A stretch of DNA of 14,185 nucleotides from Bacteroidales bacterium UBA4073 (GCA_002383425.1 DFYV01000122.1:1-14185); one strand, 5' to 3'. Positions 7,262 to 14,185 are shown, counted from the stretch's first letter. The notes: generated by a model not told the origin, from the letters alone. Numbers and translations: made by a program.

Positions 7262-7990
7262 ATGGTAAACGATTTTAAACTCGACGAAATCCTTTTTCTT
7301 GATATTGAAACGGTTCCTCAGTACTCCAGGTATGAGCAAATGCCCGATGAATTCAAAAAGCTATGGGATAAAAAGGCGAAATCGTTAGCTAAAAACGAAG
7401 AAACTCCAGACGCCATATATGAACGGGCAGGGATTTACGCAGAGTTCGGTAAAATCATTTGCATTTCGGTGGGTATAATTGTGCCATTAGAAGGGGGCGA
7501 TAGCGGTTTCAAGGTTAAATCATACTATGGCGATAACGAAGCGGAACTGCTTAGCAACTTTGCCTCAATGATAAACGGGTTTTCCACCCGAAAATCAAAC
7601 TTGAGCCTGTGTGCACATAACGGTAAAGAATTCGATTTCCCTTACATTGCCCGCCGGATGTTGATCAATGGATTAAAAATCCCCGATATTTTGAACGTGG
7701 CTGGGAAAAAGCCCTGGGAGGTAAAATTTATCGATACCATGGAGCTTTGGAAGTTTGGCGATATTAAGCATTACACATCGTTAAACCTGCTGGCCTACAT
7801 CTTTGGGATTCCCTCACCAAAGGACGATATCGATGGAAGTGAGGTGGCTAAATGTTACTATGAGCTGAACGATTTAAACCGAATTGTAGTTTATTGCGAG
7901 AAAGATGTACTTACCGTAGCACAGCTATTCCTGCGCTACAACGGTTTACCCATTATTTCTTCCGAAAATGTTATCCGCTCGGATGTTTAG
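7262..7990 (+). CDS. Predicted 3'-5' exonuclease, PolB-like DEDDy family
   Basis: The 242-residue product has the RNase H-like exonuclease fold related to the proofreading domain of DNA polymerase B. The catalytic acids are visible: FLDIET (D14, E16) in Exo I, HNGKEFDFPYIARR (D125) in Exo II, and YCEKD (Y211, D215) in Exo III, which is the YxxxD form of DEDDy enzymes. There is no polymerase domain, so it is a stand-alone nuclease, probably trimming 3' ends of DNA or RNA; the substrate is not known from sequence. It is cotranscribed with udk (2-nt gap). Its TAG stop overlaps the TAA of the convergent hydrolase gene. Confidence 0.88.
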   Translation: MVNDFKLDEILFLDIETVPQYSRYEQMPDEFKKLWDKKAKSLAKNEETPDAIYERAGIYAEFGKIICISVGIIVPLEGGDSGFKVKSYYGDNEAELLSNFASMINGFSTRKSNLSLCAHNGKEFDFPYIARRMLINGLKIPDILNVAGKKPWEVKFIDTMELWKFGDIKHYTSLNLLAYIFGIPSPKDDIDGSEVAKCYYELNDLNRIVVYCEKDVLTVAQLFLRYNGLPIISSENVIRSDV

Positions 7991-8781
7991 TCCAAAAAAT
8001 CAGTAACTGCTGTTAAAAATACTTCCGGTTTTTCGGAGTGTACCCAGTGACCTGCATCGGGTATGCTTACTATTTTCCCCTTGGGATAAATTTCGTTAAG
8101 CTTATTAATTTGGTATTTAGGGATATAGTTTGATTTATCGCCACGGATTATCAGCACATCGGCATTTAACGCTGAACTTTTTTCAATTTCAACTCCAAGT
8201 AACAAATGCTCCAAATTATTCTCCAGCACCGGAAGGTTAATTGACCACTCAAAGCCATCGGCTTTTCTCTTAAGATTTTTAAGTAAGAAGTTCCTCAACC
8301 TTTGGTCAAGGTTATTTTTCTCAAGAATCCTTTCAGCTTCAGATCTTGATCTAATATTTTCAGGCTTTATCGACATTAAAGCATCAATAATTCTTTGGTG
8401 CTCAGCGTATGCTGAGCGGAACCACTCATCCTCGGGGGTGTAACTCCAGGGAGGAACATCTACAACAATTAGCTTGTCAACCATTGAAGGGTAAAGCGAC
8501 TGGAAAAGCATGGCAGTACGTCCACCCATCGAATGCCCTATCAGGTAAAAACGCTGGAGGTTATTTTTTTGGGTAAATTCAAGCAAATCGGCAGCCATGA
8601 GCTGATAGGTATGTTCAGGCGTGTGGGGGCTTTGCCCATGATTCCTTTGATCAGGTATAATTACTGTGTATTTTTGCTGTAGTTCTTTGGCAATGGACAT
8701 CCAGTTATCGGATGAACCGTAAAGCCCATGTAGAATTATTAAAGGCTTACCTTGACCAAGTTGCCGGTAAAAGAGTTCCAT
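7987..8781 (-). CDS. Alpha/beta hydrolase, YbfF/ABHD11-like esterase
   Basis: A 264-residue cytoplasmic alpha/beta hydrolase. The oxyanion HG motif is at 18-19 (IILHGLYGSSDNW). PDQRNHGQSPH at 43-53 is characteristic of the YbfF/ABHD11 group. The nucleophile elbow GHSMGG places Ser84. Asp215 in IIRGDKSNY and His245 in DAGHWVHSEKP complete the triad. The likely activity is hydrolysis of acyl esters or thioesters; the physiological substrate is unknown. Its ATG overlaps the pdxJ stop as TAATG, so translation is probably coupled to pdxJ, although no role in vitamin B6 synthesis is established for this family. Confidence 0.92.
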   Translation of the reverse strand: MELFYRQLGQGKPLIILHGLYGSSDNWMSIAKELQQKYTVIIPDQRNHGQSPHTPEHTYQLMAADLLEFTQKNNLQRFYLIGHSMGGRTAMLFQSLYPSMVDKLIVVDVPPWSYTPEDEWFRSAYAEHQRIIDALMSIKPENIRSRSEAERILEKNNLDQRLRNFLLKNLKRKADGFEWSINLPVLENNLEHLLLGVEIEKSSALNADVLIIRGDKSNYIPKYQINKLNEIYPKGKIVSIPDAGHWVHSEKPEVFLTAVTDFLD

Positions 8782-9497
8782 TAAAACCTAAGCTGACGGA
8801 GGTACATCTGGATGGTATTTTCGAGCCCGTAGTAGAGGGCATCGCAAATCAGGGCATGCCCAATTGACACCTCAAGCAGATTGGTAATATTGCGGGCAAA
8901 GTAGTTCAGGTTATCAAGGTTCAAGTCATGGCCAGCATTTAGTCCAAGCCCAACTTTACTGGCTGCTTCGGCTGCCTTGATGAATGGTTCAATGGCCATT
9001 GCCCGATTTTTAGGGAAATGCGTAGCATAAGGTTCAGTGTAAAGTTCAACACGGTTTGTTCCGGTATCGGCGGCATGTTTCACCATTTCGGGGTCGGCAT
9101 TTATAAATATCGAGGTTCTAATCCCTTGTTCATGGAATTGGGCAATAACCTTTTTTAGAAACTCCTTATGGGTTATGGTGTCCCATCCTGTATTTGAAGT
9201 AAGTGCATCAGGTGGATCGGGTACCAGGGTAACCTGGTGGGGGACAACGCTTAGTACAAGTTGAATGAACGATTCTGAAGGATATCCTTCAATATTAAAC
9301 TCGGTGGTAATTACTGGTCGAATATCACGTACGTCCTGATAGCGGATATGTCGCTCATCGGGACGGGGATGAACCGTAATGCTTTCGGCACCAAAACGCT
9401 CACAATCAATGGCAGTTTTCAGTACATTTGGAATATTTCCACCCCGGGCATTGCGTAGAGTAGCAATTTTGTTTATATTTACGCTAAGGCGTGTCAT
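8781..9497 (-). CDS. pdxJ: Pyridoxine 5'-phosphate synthase
   Basis: PdxJ condenses 1-deoxy-D-xylulose 5-phosphate with 3-amino-2-oxopropyl phosphate to form pyridoxine 5'-phosphate, the last ring-forming step of the DXP-dependent vitamin B6 pathway. The 238-residue TIM barrel matches the usual length. Key residues are in place: SVNINKIATLRNARGG at the N-terminus, ITVHPRPDERH (H43, R45, H50), TEFNIEG (E70), VELYTEPYA (E151), LNAGHDLN (H190) and EVSIGHALICDAL for phosphate binding. The ATG at 9495-9497 gives the canonical MTRLSVNINK start; a TTG 9 nt upstream is unlikely. The gene is followed by the alpha/beta hydrolase in a TAATG overlap and diverges from the CBS-ACT gene. Confidence 0.97.
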   Translation of the reverse strand: MTRLSVNINKIATLRNARGGNIPNVLKTAIDCERFGAESITVHPRPDERHIRYQDVRDIRPVITTEFNIEGYPSESFIQLVLSVVPHQVTLVPDPPDALTSNTGWDTITHKEFLKKVIAQFHEQGIRTSIFINADPEMVKHAADTGTNRVELYTEPYATHFPKNRAMAIEPFIKAAEAASKVGLGLNAGHDLNLDNLNYFARNITNLLEVSIGHALICDALYYGLENTIQMYLRQLRF

Positions 9498-9513
9498 TGC
9501 ATTCAATTTAGTT

Positions 9514-9531
9514 TAACTTTGTACAAAAGTA
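9514..9531. promoter_or_regulatory. Near-palindromic -7 promoter core shared by pdxJ and the CBS-ACT gene
   Basis: TAACTTTG (9514-9521, plus) and TACTTTTG (minus, 9531-9524) face each other on an imperfect dyad in the 53-nt gap between pdxJ and the CBS-ACT gene. Both match TAnnTTTG exactly. The layout is the same as at the manA/udk gap. Clear TTTG -33 elements at the usual spacing are not seen; a weak TTTC lies 16 nt before the minus-strand element. A further TATTTTTG at 9535-9542 lies only 8 nt before the CBS-ACT start codon and would give an almost leaderless mRNA. Confidence 0.5.
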
Positions 9532-9550
9532 ATTTATTTTTGCTGAAAGC

Positions 9551-10216
9551 ATGGTAGCCAAGGATATGATTTCGGATGTTATTCCACCGCTTAAGACTTC
9601 CGACACGGGGATGACGGCATTGAACTGGATGGACATTTTCAAGGTGTCGCATCTCCCGATAGTTAACGAAAAGGAGTTCCTTGGTTTGATTTCGGAAAGC
9701 GATATTTATGACCTGAACATGCCCGAGGAGCCTCTTGGCAATCATCAGTTATCGTTGCTAAGGCCCTATGTAATTGAAGACCAGCATGTATTCGAGGTGA
9801 TGGAGGTGCTCTCACGCCTCAAACTTTCGCTGGTGCCAGTGCTCGATAACTCCAAAAACTATCTCGGGGTAATCACCCTCATGGAACTTCTGCATTACTT
9901 TGCAGAGTTTTCTGCTCTAAGACTTAAGGGGAGCGTGCTGGTGATCGAAATGAACGTTAACGATTTCAGCATGTCGCAAATTTGCCAGATTGTGGAAGGT
10001 AACGATGCAAAAATCCTTGCCGCTTACGTAACTTCCCACCAGAACTCTACCCAGATGGAGCTTACGCTTAAGCTCAACGTCACCGATGTTACTTCCATAA
10101 AACAAACATTCATGCGCTATAATTACAACATATTGGGTGCATACATGAGGCAAGACGATGAAAGCGACTTGCTAAACGATAGGCTAAACTACTTATTCAA
10201 ATTTCTGGACATATAA
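9551..10216 (+). CDS. CBS-pair protein with C-terminal ACT-like domain
   Basis: A 221-residue soluble protein. Two CBS motifs cover about 4-60 (VAKDMISDVIPPLKTSD, HLPIVNEKEFLGLISESDI) and 70-123 (VFEVMEVL, LVPVLDNSKNYLGVITLMELL), together forming a Bateman module that usually binds adenine nucleotides. Residues about 127-198 look like an ACT-type ligand-binding fold (VLVIEMNVNDFSMSQICQIVE, then ELTLKLNVTDVTSIKQTFMRY). There is no catalytic or transporter domain, so the protein is probably a regulatory sensor. nadK starts 4 nt after the stop. From memory, this pairing recurs in Bacteroidota, which makes NAD kinase a plausible target (inference). The ATG at 9551 follows the divergent promoter region and no Shine-Dalgarno is visible. 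Confidence 0.85.
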   Translation: MVAKDMISDVIPPLKTSDTGMTALNWMDIFKVSHLPIVNEKEFLGLISESDIYDLNMPEEPLGNHQLSLLRPYVIEDQHVFEVMEVLSRLKLSLVPVLDNSKNYLGVITLMELLHYFAEFSALRLKGSVLVIEMNVNDFSMSQICQIVEGNDAKILAAYVTSHQNSTQMELTLKLNVTDVTSIKQTFMRYNYNILGAYMRQDDESDLLNDRLNYLFKFLDI

Positions 10217-10220
10217 TGCA

Positions 10221-11096
10221 ATGACTATAGCGGTTTACGGAAAAAAAATTGATGCTGAGTTTGCTGAAGCTACCCGAAATCTTTTCGCTGCACTTGAAAA
10301 GTATGAGGTAAAGGTGATTGTTTACCTTCCCCTGCTCGATTACATTAAAGCAAATCTACCGTACATCCCCCGTTTCAGTGGTACCTTTAAAACCTCGGAC
10401 GATTTAAAAGATACCGATGTAATGATTAGTTTAGGGGGTGATGGCACCTTTCTCGACTCAATAGTCCTTGTTCAAGCCATGGAAATACCAATAATGGGGA
10501 TAAATCTTGGAAGGCTTGGATTTTTGGCATCCACTTCGATTCCTGAGATTGACAATTCAATCGATTTGCTTATGGCCTCCCGATATACCATTGAAAAACG
10601 AAGCATGCTACAACTCCTTAGTAGCACCAATCTATTTGACCCCTTTCCCTTTGCCTTAAACGACATGGTTGTTCGCAATTCACTTTTAGGATTACTTCAT
10701 ATTAAAACTTTTATCGATGGTGATTACCTCAGTACATACTATGCTGATGGATTAATTATTGCAACACCAACTGGCTCTACCGCATACTCGTTGAGCGTTG
10801 GGGGGCCAATTCTCACTCCAAACCTATCCGCTTTTGTACTTTCGGCCATAGCACCCCACCATTTAACTGTGCGCCCCCTGGTAATTCCCGATAACAGCCT
10901 GATTGAACTGGAAGTAGCCGGACGGGATGGAGAACTGATAATTTCTCTGGATTCAAGGAATATTCGCGTGCCACAGCCTGTTAAACTTGCTCTCAAAAAA
11001 GCCCCATTTCAAGCTAATGTTATTTGCCTGGAAGGCACTACTTTCTATAGGACCATAAGGAGCAAGTTGCTTTGGGGATTGGATAAAAGAAATTGA
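10221..11096 (+). CDS. nadK: NAD kinase
   Basis: NadK phosphorylates NAD+ at the 2' hydroxyl of its adenosine ribose to give NADP+, using ATP or polyphosphate. The 291-residue length is normal. The GGDGT motif is at 72-76 with catalytic D74. NINLGRLGFLA (about 94-103), ALNDMVVRN (ND at 147-148) and DGLIIATPTGSTAYSLSVGGP (176-196) form the NAD-binding site; Val replaces the more usual Ala before GGP. The start codon lies 4 nt after the CBS-ACT stop. A two-codon frame (ATG CAA TGA, 10216-10224) overlaps both the upstream stop and the nadK ATG, which may help re-initiation. An 88-nt AT-rich gap without a clear promoter or terminator separates it from the next gene. Confidence 0.97.
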   Translation: MTIAVYGKKIDAEFAEATRNLFAALEKYEVKVIVYLPLLDYIKANLPYIPRFSGTFKTSDDLKDTDVMISLGGDGTFLDSIVLVQAMEIPIMGINLGRLGFLASTSIPEIDNSIDLLMASRYTIEKRSMLQLLSSTNLFDPFPFALNDMVVRNSLLGLLHIKTFIDGDYLSTYYADGLIIATPTGSTAYSLSVGGPILTPNLSAFVLSAIAPHHLTVRPLVIPDNSLIELEVAGRDGELIISLDSRNIRVPQPVKLALKKAPFQANVICLEGTTFYRTIRSKLLWGLDKRN

Positions 11097-11184
11097 GGAT
11101 TGATGAAACAAAATGTACTATAAATCGTTTCAAATAAAATAAAAACACTTAATTTTACTGTAATTTGGTGCTGATAAAATTTTC

Positions 11185-11964
11185 ATGCGAAGGCTAATTT
11201 TTTTGACGGTAGCAGTGCTGATGGTTTTGGATTTACAGGCGCAAACCTGGAAGCAAAACCGGATGGAGGTTTATTTGGGGTTACCGGTAAATCATTACTT
11301 TGGCGATGTGGGTAACTCCGCAAGTACAAATATTATAACCAGTATAAAGGATGTCAGAATCAGAGCCCTACGCCCTGGTTTTGGTGGGGGAATTGGTTTT
11401 AAGGTTAACCCTTTAATATCCGCACAGGCAAGCCTAAATGTAGGATTTATTGGCAATACCGACGATGGTTCATACTACAGTACAAGGGGCTACAGCTTTT
11501 CTACTTTTAGCACTGAAATTACGGTTAAAGGTATATACTACCTAATCCCTGAAAGCCATCAGAATTACTACTACCGCATTATGGATTTCCGCGGTGGTTT
11601 AAAACATATTAATAAACCTTTTAGCCTGTATGTTTTTGCTGGTGCCGGAGGATTGTTTTTTAACGCTTCGCCAAACGATGCGCTGCTCTCCAGAACTCCT
11701 CCACCCGGTTTTTCTAAACCTGAGGTTGATGACTCAAAACACTTTACTTTGGTAATACCCGCTGGTTTGGGAATAAAGTATGAGTTTTACCCACGATTCC
11801 AATTTGGGATTGAACTCGGAGCCCGATACGTAACTACCGATTACCTCGATGCTTTTTCATCAGTTTATTCCCAGCATAACGACATGTACTACACCATCAA
11901 CTTTAACGTTTACTATAAGGTACCATACCAAAAACTGTTTAAACGTTCACCTTGGCAATTTTAA
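11185..11964 (+). CDS. DUF6089/PorG-like outer-membrane beta-barrel protein, first paralogue
   Basis: A 259-residue exported protein with a signal peptide (1-20, ending LQAQ) and alternating beta-strand pattern up to a terminal strand near 236-246. It shares the signposts of the DUF6089 family: YFGDVG near 38-43, IPAGLGIKYEF at 191-201 and IELGARYVTTDYLDAFS at 209-225. These correspond to positions in the next gene, so the two are diverged tandem paralogues. Residues about 120-145 and 155-185 are longer loops absent from the second copy. The final residues after the last strand (QKLFKRSPWQF) are unusual for a barrel, which normally ends at the terminal strand. Its role could be an accessory or specialised type IX secretion barrel; the true porG is more likely the second copy. 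Stop and next start overlap as TAATG. Confidence 0.78.
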   Translation: MRRLIFLTVAVLMVLDLQAQTWKQNRMEVYLGLPVNHYFGDVGNSASTNIITSIKDVRIRALRPGFGGGIGFKVNPLISAQASLNVGFIGNTDDGSYYSTRGYSFSTFSTEITVKGIYYLIPESHQNYYYRIMDFRGGLKHINKPFSLYVFAGAGGLFFNASPNDALLSRTPPPGFSKPEVDDSKHFTLVIPAGLGIKYEFYPRFQFGIELGARYVTTDYLDAFSSVYSQHNDMYYTINFNVYYKVPYQKLFKRSPWQF

Positions 11965-12614
11965 TGAAGCTAAAACATAATGTTACCCTCATTGTAATCA
12001 TGGTATGCATGGGTGTATATTCTGGTAATTCGCAGGATAAGCGTGATTTTGGCATACAGGTTGGGGCTACCTATTACTATGGCGAGTTTAACGAGTCTAT
12101 ACCTCTTTATAGCCCATCATTTGCCATGGGAGTAATTTTCAGGCATAACTTTAACAATAATTACTCTATCAGAGCCTCAGCTAATTACGCTACTGTAAAG
12201 GGTTCATCCACGTCGGCAAACATCATACCTGACCCAAACATCAACTTTTCTAAAAATATAATTGGGGTCGAAGCCATGGGCGAGTTCAATTTTTTTTCGT
12301 TTAACCCTACAAGTACCCGTAAACCAAAACTTTCGCCTTACGTTAATGCAGGCGTTGGCGTTGCCCAAATGGGAACATCATATTTTCTCCACATCCCATT
12401 TGGTGGAGGGTTAAAGTTTACCCCAGGGCAAAGGCATACCTTTGCTTTGGAATGGAGGTTGCATAAAACTTTTAACGACACAATTGATGATTACAGCTCA
12501 CCCGACGACGGCCGTAAGCCTTTTCTACATAATAACGATTGGTTCTCGTTTATTGGACTGATTTATACGTACCGAATCCCAAATAACAGCTATATTTGCC
12601 CCGCTTATAAATAG
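11964..12614 (+). CDS. porG: PorG-like outer-membrane protein of the type IX secretion system (DUF6089)
   Basis: A 216-residue predicted beta-barrel with signal peptide (about 1-23). Family signposts are GIQVGATYYYGEFN (30-43), EFNFFSFNP (107-115), SPYVNAGVGVA (124-134), IPFGGGLKF (144-152) and LEWRLHKTFNDTIDDYS (162-178), ending in a strand NDWFSFIGLIYTYRI. In Porphyromonas gingivalis, PorG is an outer-membrane barrel that contacts the PorK/PorN ring of the type IX secretion machine, and its gene stands next to uppS and bamA, as here. The start at 11964 overlaps the previous stop (TAATG); a TTG 12 nt upstream is not needed. uppS begins 4 nt after the stop. The assignment rests on family signposts plus synteny; the symbol is moderately sure. 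The tail after the last strand (PNNSYICPAYK) is slightly longer than expected. Confidence 0.72.
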   Translation: MKLKHNVTLIVIMVCMGVYSGNSQDKRDFGIQVGATYYYGEFNESIPLYSPSFAMGVIFRHNFNNNYSIRASANYATVKGSSTSANIIPDPNINFSKNIIGVEAMGEFNFFSFNPTSTRKPKLSPYVNAGVGVAQMGTSYFLHIPFGGGLKFTPGQRHTFALEWRLHKTFNDTIDDYSSPDDGRKPFLHNNDWFSFIGLIYTYRIPNNSYICPAYK

Positions 12615-12618
12615 CTTT

Positions 12619-13356
12619 ATGTCGCTTGTTGAACAAATTGACAGGAGTAGAGTACCTGAGCACGTTGCCATTATTATGGATGGCAATGGTAGGTGGGCAA
12701 TGCAACGAGGCAAACAACGTATTTTTGGCCATAAAAATGGGGTGAATGCCGTTAAGGCTGCCACAGAGGCTGCCAGCGAAATAGGAGTTAAATACCTAAC
12801 GCTTTACGCTTTTTCCACTGAGAACTGGAACCGTCCAAAATCGGAAGTGGATGCCCTGATGAACTTACTGGTTGAAACCATTAATGCCGAAATGGAGACT
12901 CTCCTTAAAAACGGAATTCGTATCCTAACCATTGGCGATAAATCCTTGTTACCCGTCGATGTTCAGCGTAAGCTCAACGATGTAATGCTCCGCACCGCCC
13001 ACTGCGAAACAATCACCATGGTACTGGCTCTTAACTATGGCTCTCGCCTTGAAATCACCGAAACCGTTAAAAAAATTGTATCCCTCACCCTGCAAGGCAA
13101 AATTACGGCCAATGAAATTACTCCCGATACCATTACCAGTAACCTGCATACCGCTAATATTCCCGATCCTGCTTTACTGATTCGTACAAGCGGTGAATTA
13201 AGGCTAAGTAATTTCTTACTTTGGCAGCTGGCCTATACTGAACTTTACTTTACGCCAGTCCTTTGGCCCGATTTTACTAAAGACGATTTCTTTATGGCAA
13301 TAATTGATTACCAGAAGCGCGAACGTCGTTTTGGCAAAACCAGCGACCAACTTTAG
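12619..13356 (+). CDS. uppS: Isoprenyl transferase (undecaprenyl diphosphate synthase)
   Basis: This cis-prenyltransferase extends farnesyl diphosphate with isopentenyl diphosphate to the C55 lipid carrier used for peptidoglycan and surface polysaccharides. The 245 residues include HVAIIMDGNGRWA (catalytic D21), GHKNG (37-41), YAFSTENWNRP (63-72) and RTSGELRLSNFLLWQ (189-203), with the substrate-binding arginines present. Length and motif order are canonical. It lies 4 nt after the PorG-like gene and 152 nt before bamA, an order shared with other Bacteroidota. A hairpin at 13415-13442 may end or attenuate its transcript. Confidence 0.97.
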   Translation: MSLVEQIDRSRVPEHVAIIMDGNGRWAMQRGKQRIFGHKNGVNAVKAATEAASEIGVKYLTLYAFSTENWNRPKSEVDALMNLLVETINAEMETLLKNGIRILTIGDKSLLPVDVQRKLNDVMLRTAHCETITMVLALNYGSRLEITETVKKIVSLTLQGKITANEITPDTITSNLHTANIPDPALLIRTSGELRLSNFLLWQLAYTELYFTPVLWPDFTKDDFFMAIIDYQKRERRFGKTSDQL

Positions 13357-13388
13357 CTCTTCGTAATTTTTAACAATCGTTATTGCCG

Positions 13389-13438
13389 TTTGACCATAGA
13401 AAATCATACTTTTGATGCCGAAGGTTACAATACTTTCG
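13389..13438 (+). promoter_or_regulatory. Predicted promoter region upstream of bamA
   Basis: An exact TAnnTTTG element (TACTTTTG, 13407-13414) follows TTTG at 13389-13392 with a short 14-nt gap, or TTG at 13383-13385 with 21 nt. A second, near-consensus element TACTTTCG (13431-13438) lies 16 nt after the TTTG of the first. Either would let bamA be transcribed apart from the upstream operon, with a leader of about 65-90 nt. The elements flank or lie inside a hairpin, so which of them works cannot be told from sequence. Confidence 0.45.
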
Positions 13439-13442
13439 GCAT
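13415..13442 (+). terminator. Hairpin between uppS and bamA, possible terminator or attenuator
   Basis: ATGCCGAA (13415-13422) pairs perfectly with TTCGGCAT (13435-13442) around a 12-nt loop. A T-rich stretch (TTGATTTG) follows, but it is not a pure U-tract. The position, 58 nt after the uppS stop, suits a weak terminator of the upstream operon. It overlaps promoter-like elements, so a regulatory role at bamA is the alternative. Confidence 0.45.
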
Positions 13443-13508
13443 TTGATTTGTAACATAGGAAATTATACTAATTTTACGCGTCAAAATTAAGAGTAACAGC
13501 AATTTGAT

Positions 13509-14185
13509 ATGATGAGATTTAAGCTATTGGCATTTGCTATGTTCTTTATGGGGGTCGCAACTTTTGCCCAAGAAAAACCTTTTAGCTACGAAATTCCAAA
13601 GAGATATTGCGTAAAAGGAATCACCGTTTCTGGCGTAAAGTTTTTAAACCCTGACGTTTTAATATCGATGACGGAAATTAGCGTGGGCGACACCATACAG
13701 GTGCCGGGCGAGGTTATTACAAAGGCTGTTAAAAAGCTATGGGCCCAGGGTCTTTTTTCCGATGTTGATATTAGAGCCACTCGAATTGATGGCACCGATA
13801 TTTACATCGATATCAACCTTAAGGAACAGCCCCGTTTAACAACCGTTAACTTTACCGGGGTTCGGAAAGGAGAGGCTGACGATTTAAAGGATAAGCTAAA
13901 GCTCAGAAGCGGCTCGCAAATAACACAGGCAACTCTCGAAAATAGCGTTATTATCATCAAAAAACATTATAATACAAAGGGATTCCTGAATGTTGTGGTT
14001 AATCCCGTTTTGGAGAACGATTCCGTAATAGATAATGGCACTAAGCTAACTTTTCAAATACAAAAGAATGACAGGGTAAAAATTGACGAAATAACCTTTG
14101 ACGGGAATAAAGCTTATAGCCAGAAACGCTTGCGCAGGGCGTTAAAAAAGATTCACCAGCGCGATTTGAATATTTTTAAATCGGC
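13509..14185 (+). CDS. bamA: BamA/Omp85 outer-membrane protein assembly factor, 5' part
   Basis: The gene is open to the window edge and only 225 codons are visible. BamA folds and inserts beta-barrel proteins into the outer membrane. Residues 1-20 are a signal peptide (two adjacent Met codons; cleavage probably before QEKP). Visible POTRA domains are POTRA1 about 33-106 (VKGITVSGVKFLNPDVL, KKLWAQGLFSDVDI), POTRA2 about 107-187 (LTTVNFTGV, KKHYNTKGFLNVVV) and the start of POTRA3 from 188 (VKIDEITFDGNKAYSQKRLRRAL). The barrel lies beyond the window. The position after uppS is the usual Bacteroidota order, and an OmpH/Skp-like chaperone gene would be expected next. The start ATG at 13509 is followed by a second in-frame ATG, and either may be used. 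Confidence 0.93.
   Translation, partial: MMRFKLLAFAMFFMGVATFAQEKPFSYEIPKRYCVKGITVSGVKFLNPDVLISMTEISVGDTIQVPGEVITKAVKKLWAQGLFSDVDIRATRIDGTDIYIDINLKEQPRLTTVNFTGVRKGEADDLKDKLKLRSGSQITQATLENSVIIIKKHYNTKGFLNVVVNPVLENDSVIDNGTKLTFQIQKNDRVKIDEITFDGNKAYSQKRLRRALKKIHQRDLNIFKS

Noticed and set aside
9498..9506. TTG start for pdxJ at 9506
   Set aside because: The ATG at 9497 gives the canonical MTRLSVNINK start of PdxJ proteins.
12525..12764. Minus-strand frames across the PorG-like/uppS junction
   Set aside because: They overlap two well-supported plus-strand genes and show no recognisable protein features.

Overview
The window looks like a chromosomal segment of a Bacteroidota bacterium, most likely of the Bacteroidales/Marinilabiliales type (inference from gene content; I cannot name a genus). 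The signs are a reg_prop/Y_Y_Y sensor with an SpoIIE phosphatase output, DUF6089/PorG-like outer-membrane barrels beside uppS and bamA, few Shine-Dalgarno sequences, and promoter elements of the Bacteroidota form TAnnTTTG. All gene-sized regions are explained by 13 protein genes. I saw no tRNA, rRNA, CRISPR array, insertion sequence or phage gene.

Left part (1-5394, minus strand). A non-coding end holds a perfect heptamer tandem array and a 70-bp inverted repeat. Next comes a signalling cluster: an SiaB-type kinase (4819-5394), a secreted YD-like repeat protein (3734-4717), and a large periplasmic-propeller/cytoplasmic SpoIIE phosphatase (295-3630). The kinase and phosphatase are the two opposing enzymes of a SiaABC-like partner switch. 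The protein they would act on (SiaC/DUF1987) is not in the window.

Middle part (5560-9497). manA (minus) and udk (plus) diverge from a palindromic promoter core. A PolB-like DEDDy exonuclease follows udk with a 2-nt gap. It ends tail to tail, with overlapping stop codons, against an alpha/beta hydrolase, which is translationally coupled to pdxJ (minus).

Right part (9551-14185, plus strand). pdxJ diverges from a CBS-ACT protein across a second promoter core of the same design. Then follow nadK, two tandem PorG-like barrels, uppS and the 5' part of bamA. Most of these genes are separated by 4 nt or less or overlap; the exceptions are 88 nt between nadK and the first barrel, and 152 nt between uppS and bamA. 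The run joins NADP supply, the type IX secretion outer-membrane component, the lipid carrier for wall and surface glycans, and outer-membrane protein assembly.

Most of the window is conserved housekeeping. The least ordinary parts are the sia-like cluster with its secreted repeat protein, the two palindromic shared promoters, the CBS-ACT/NAD kinase pair, the tandem PorG paralogues and the repeats at the left end. Several starts were placed downstream of the longest possible frame because those frames begin with TTG, add residues ahead of a recognisable N-terminus, or begin upstream of the likely promoter.
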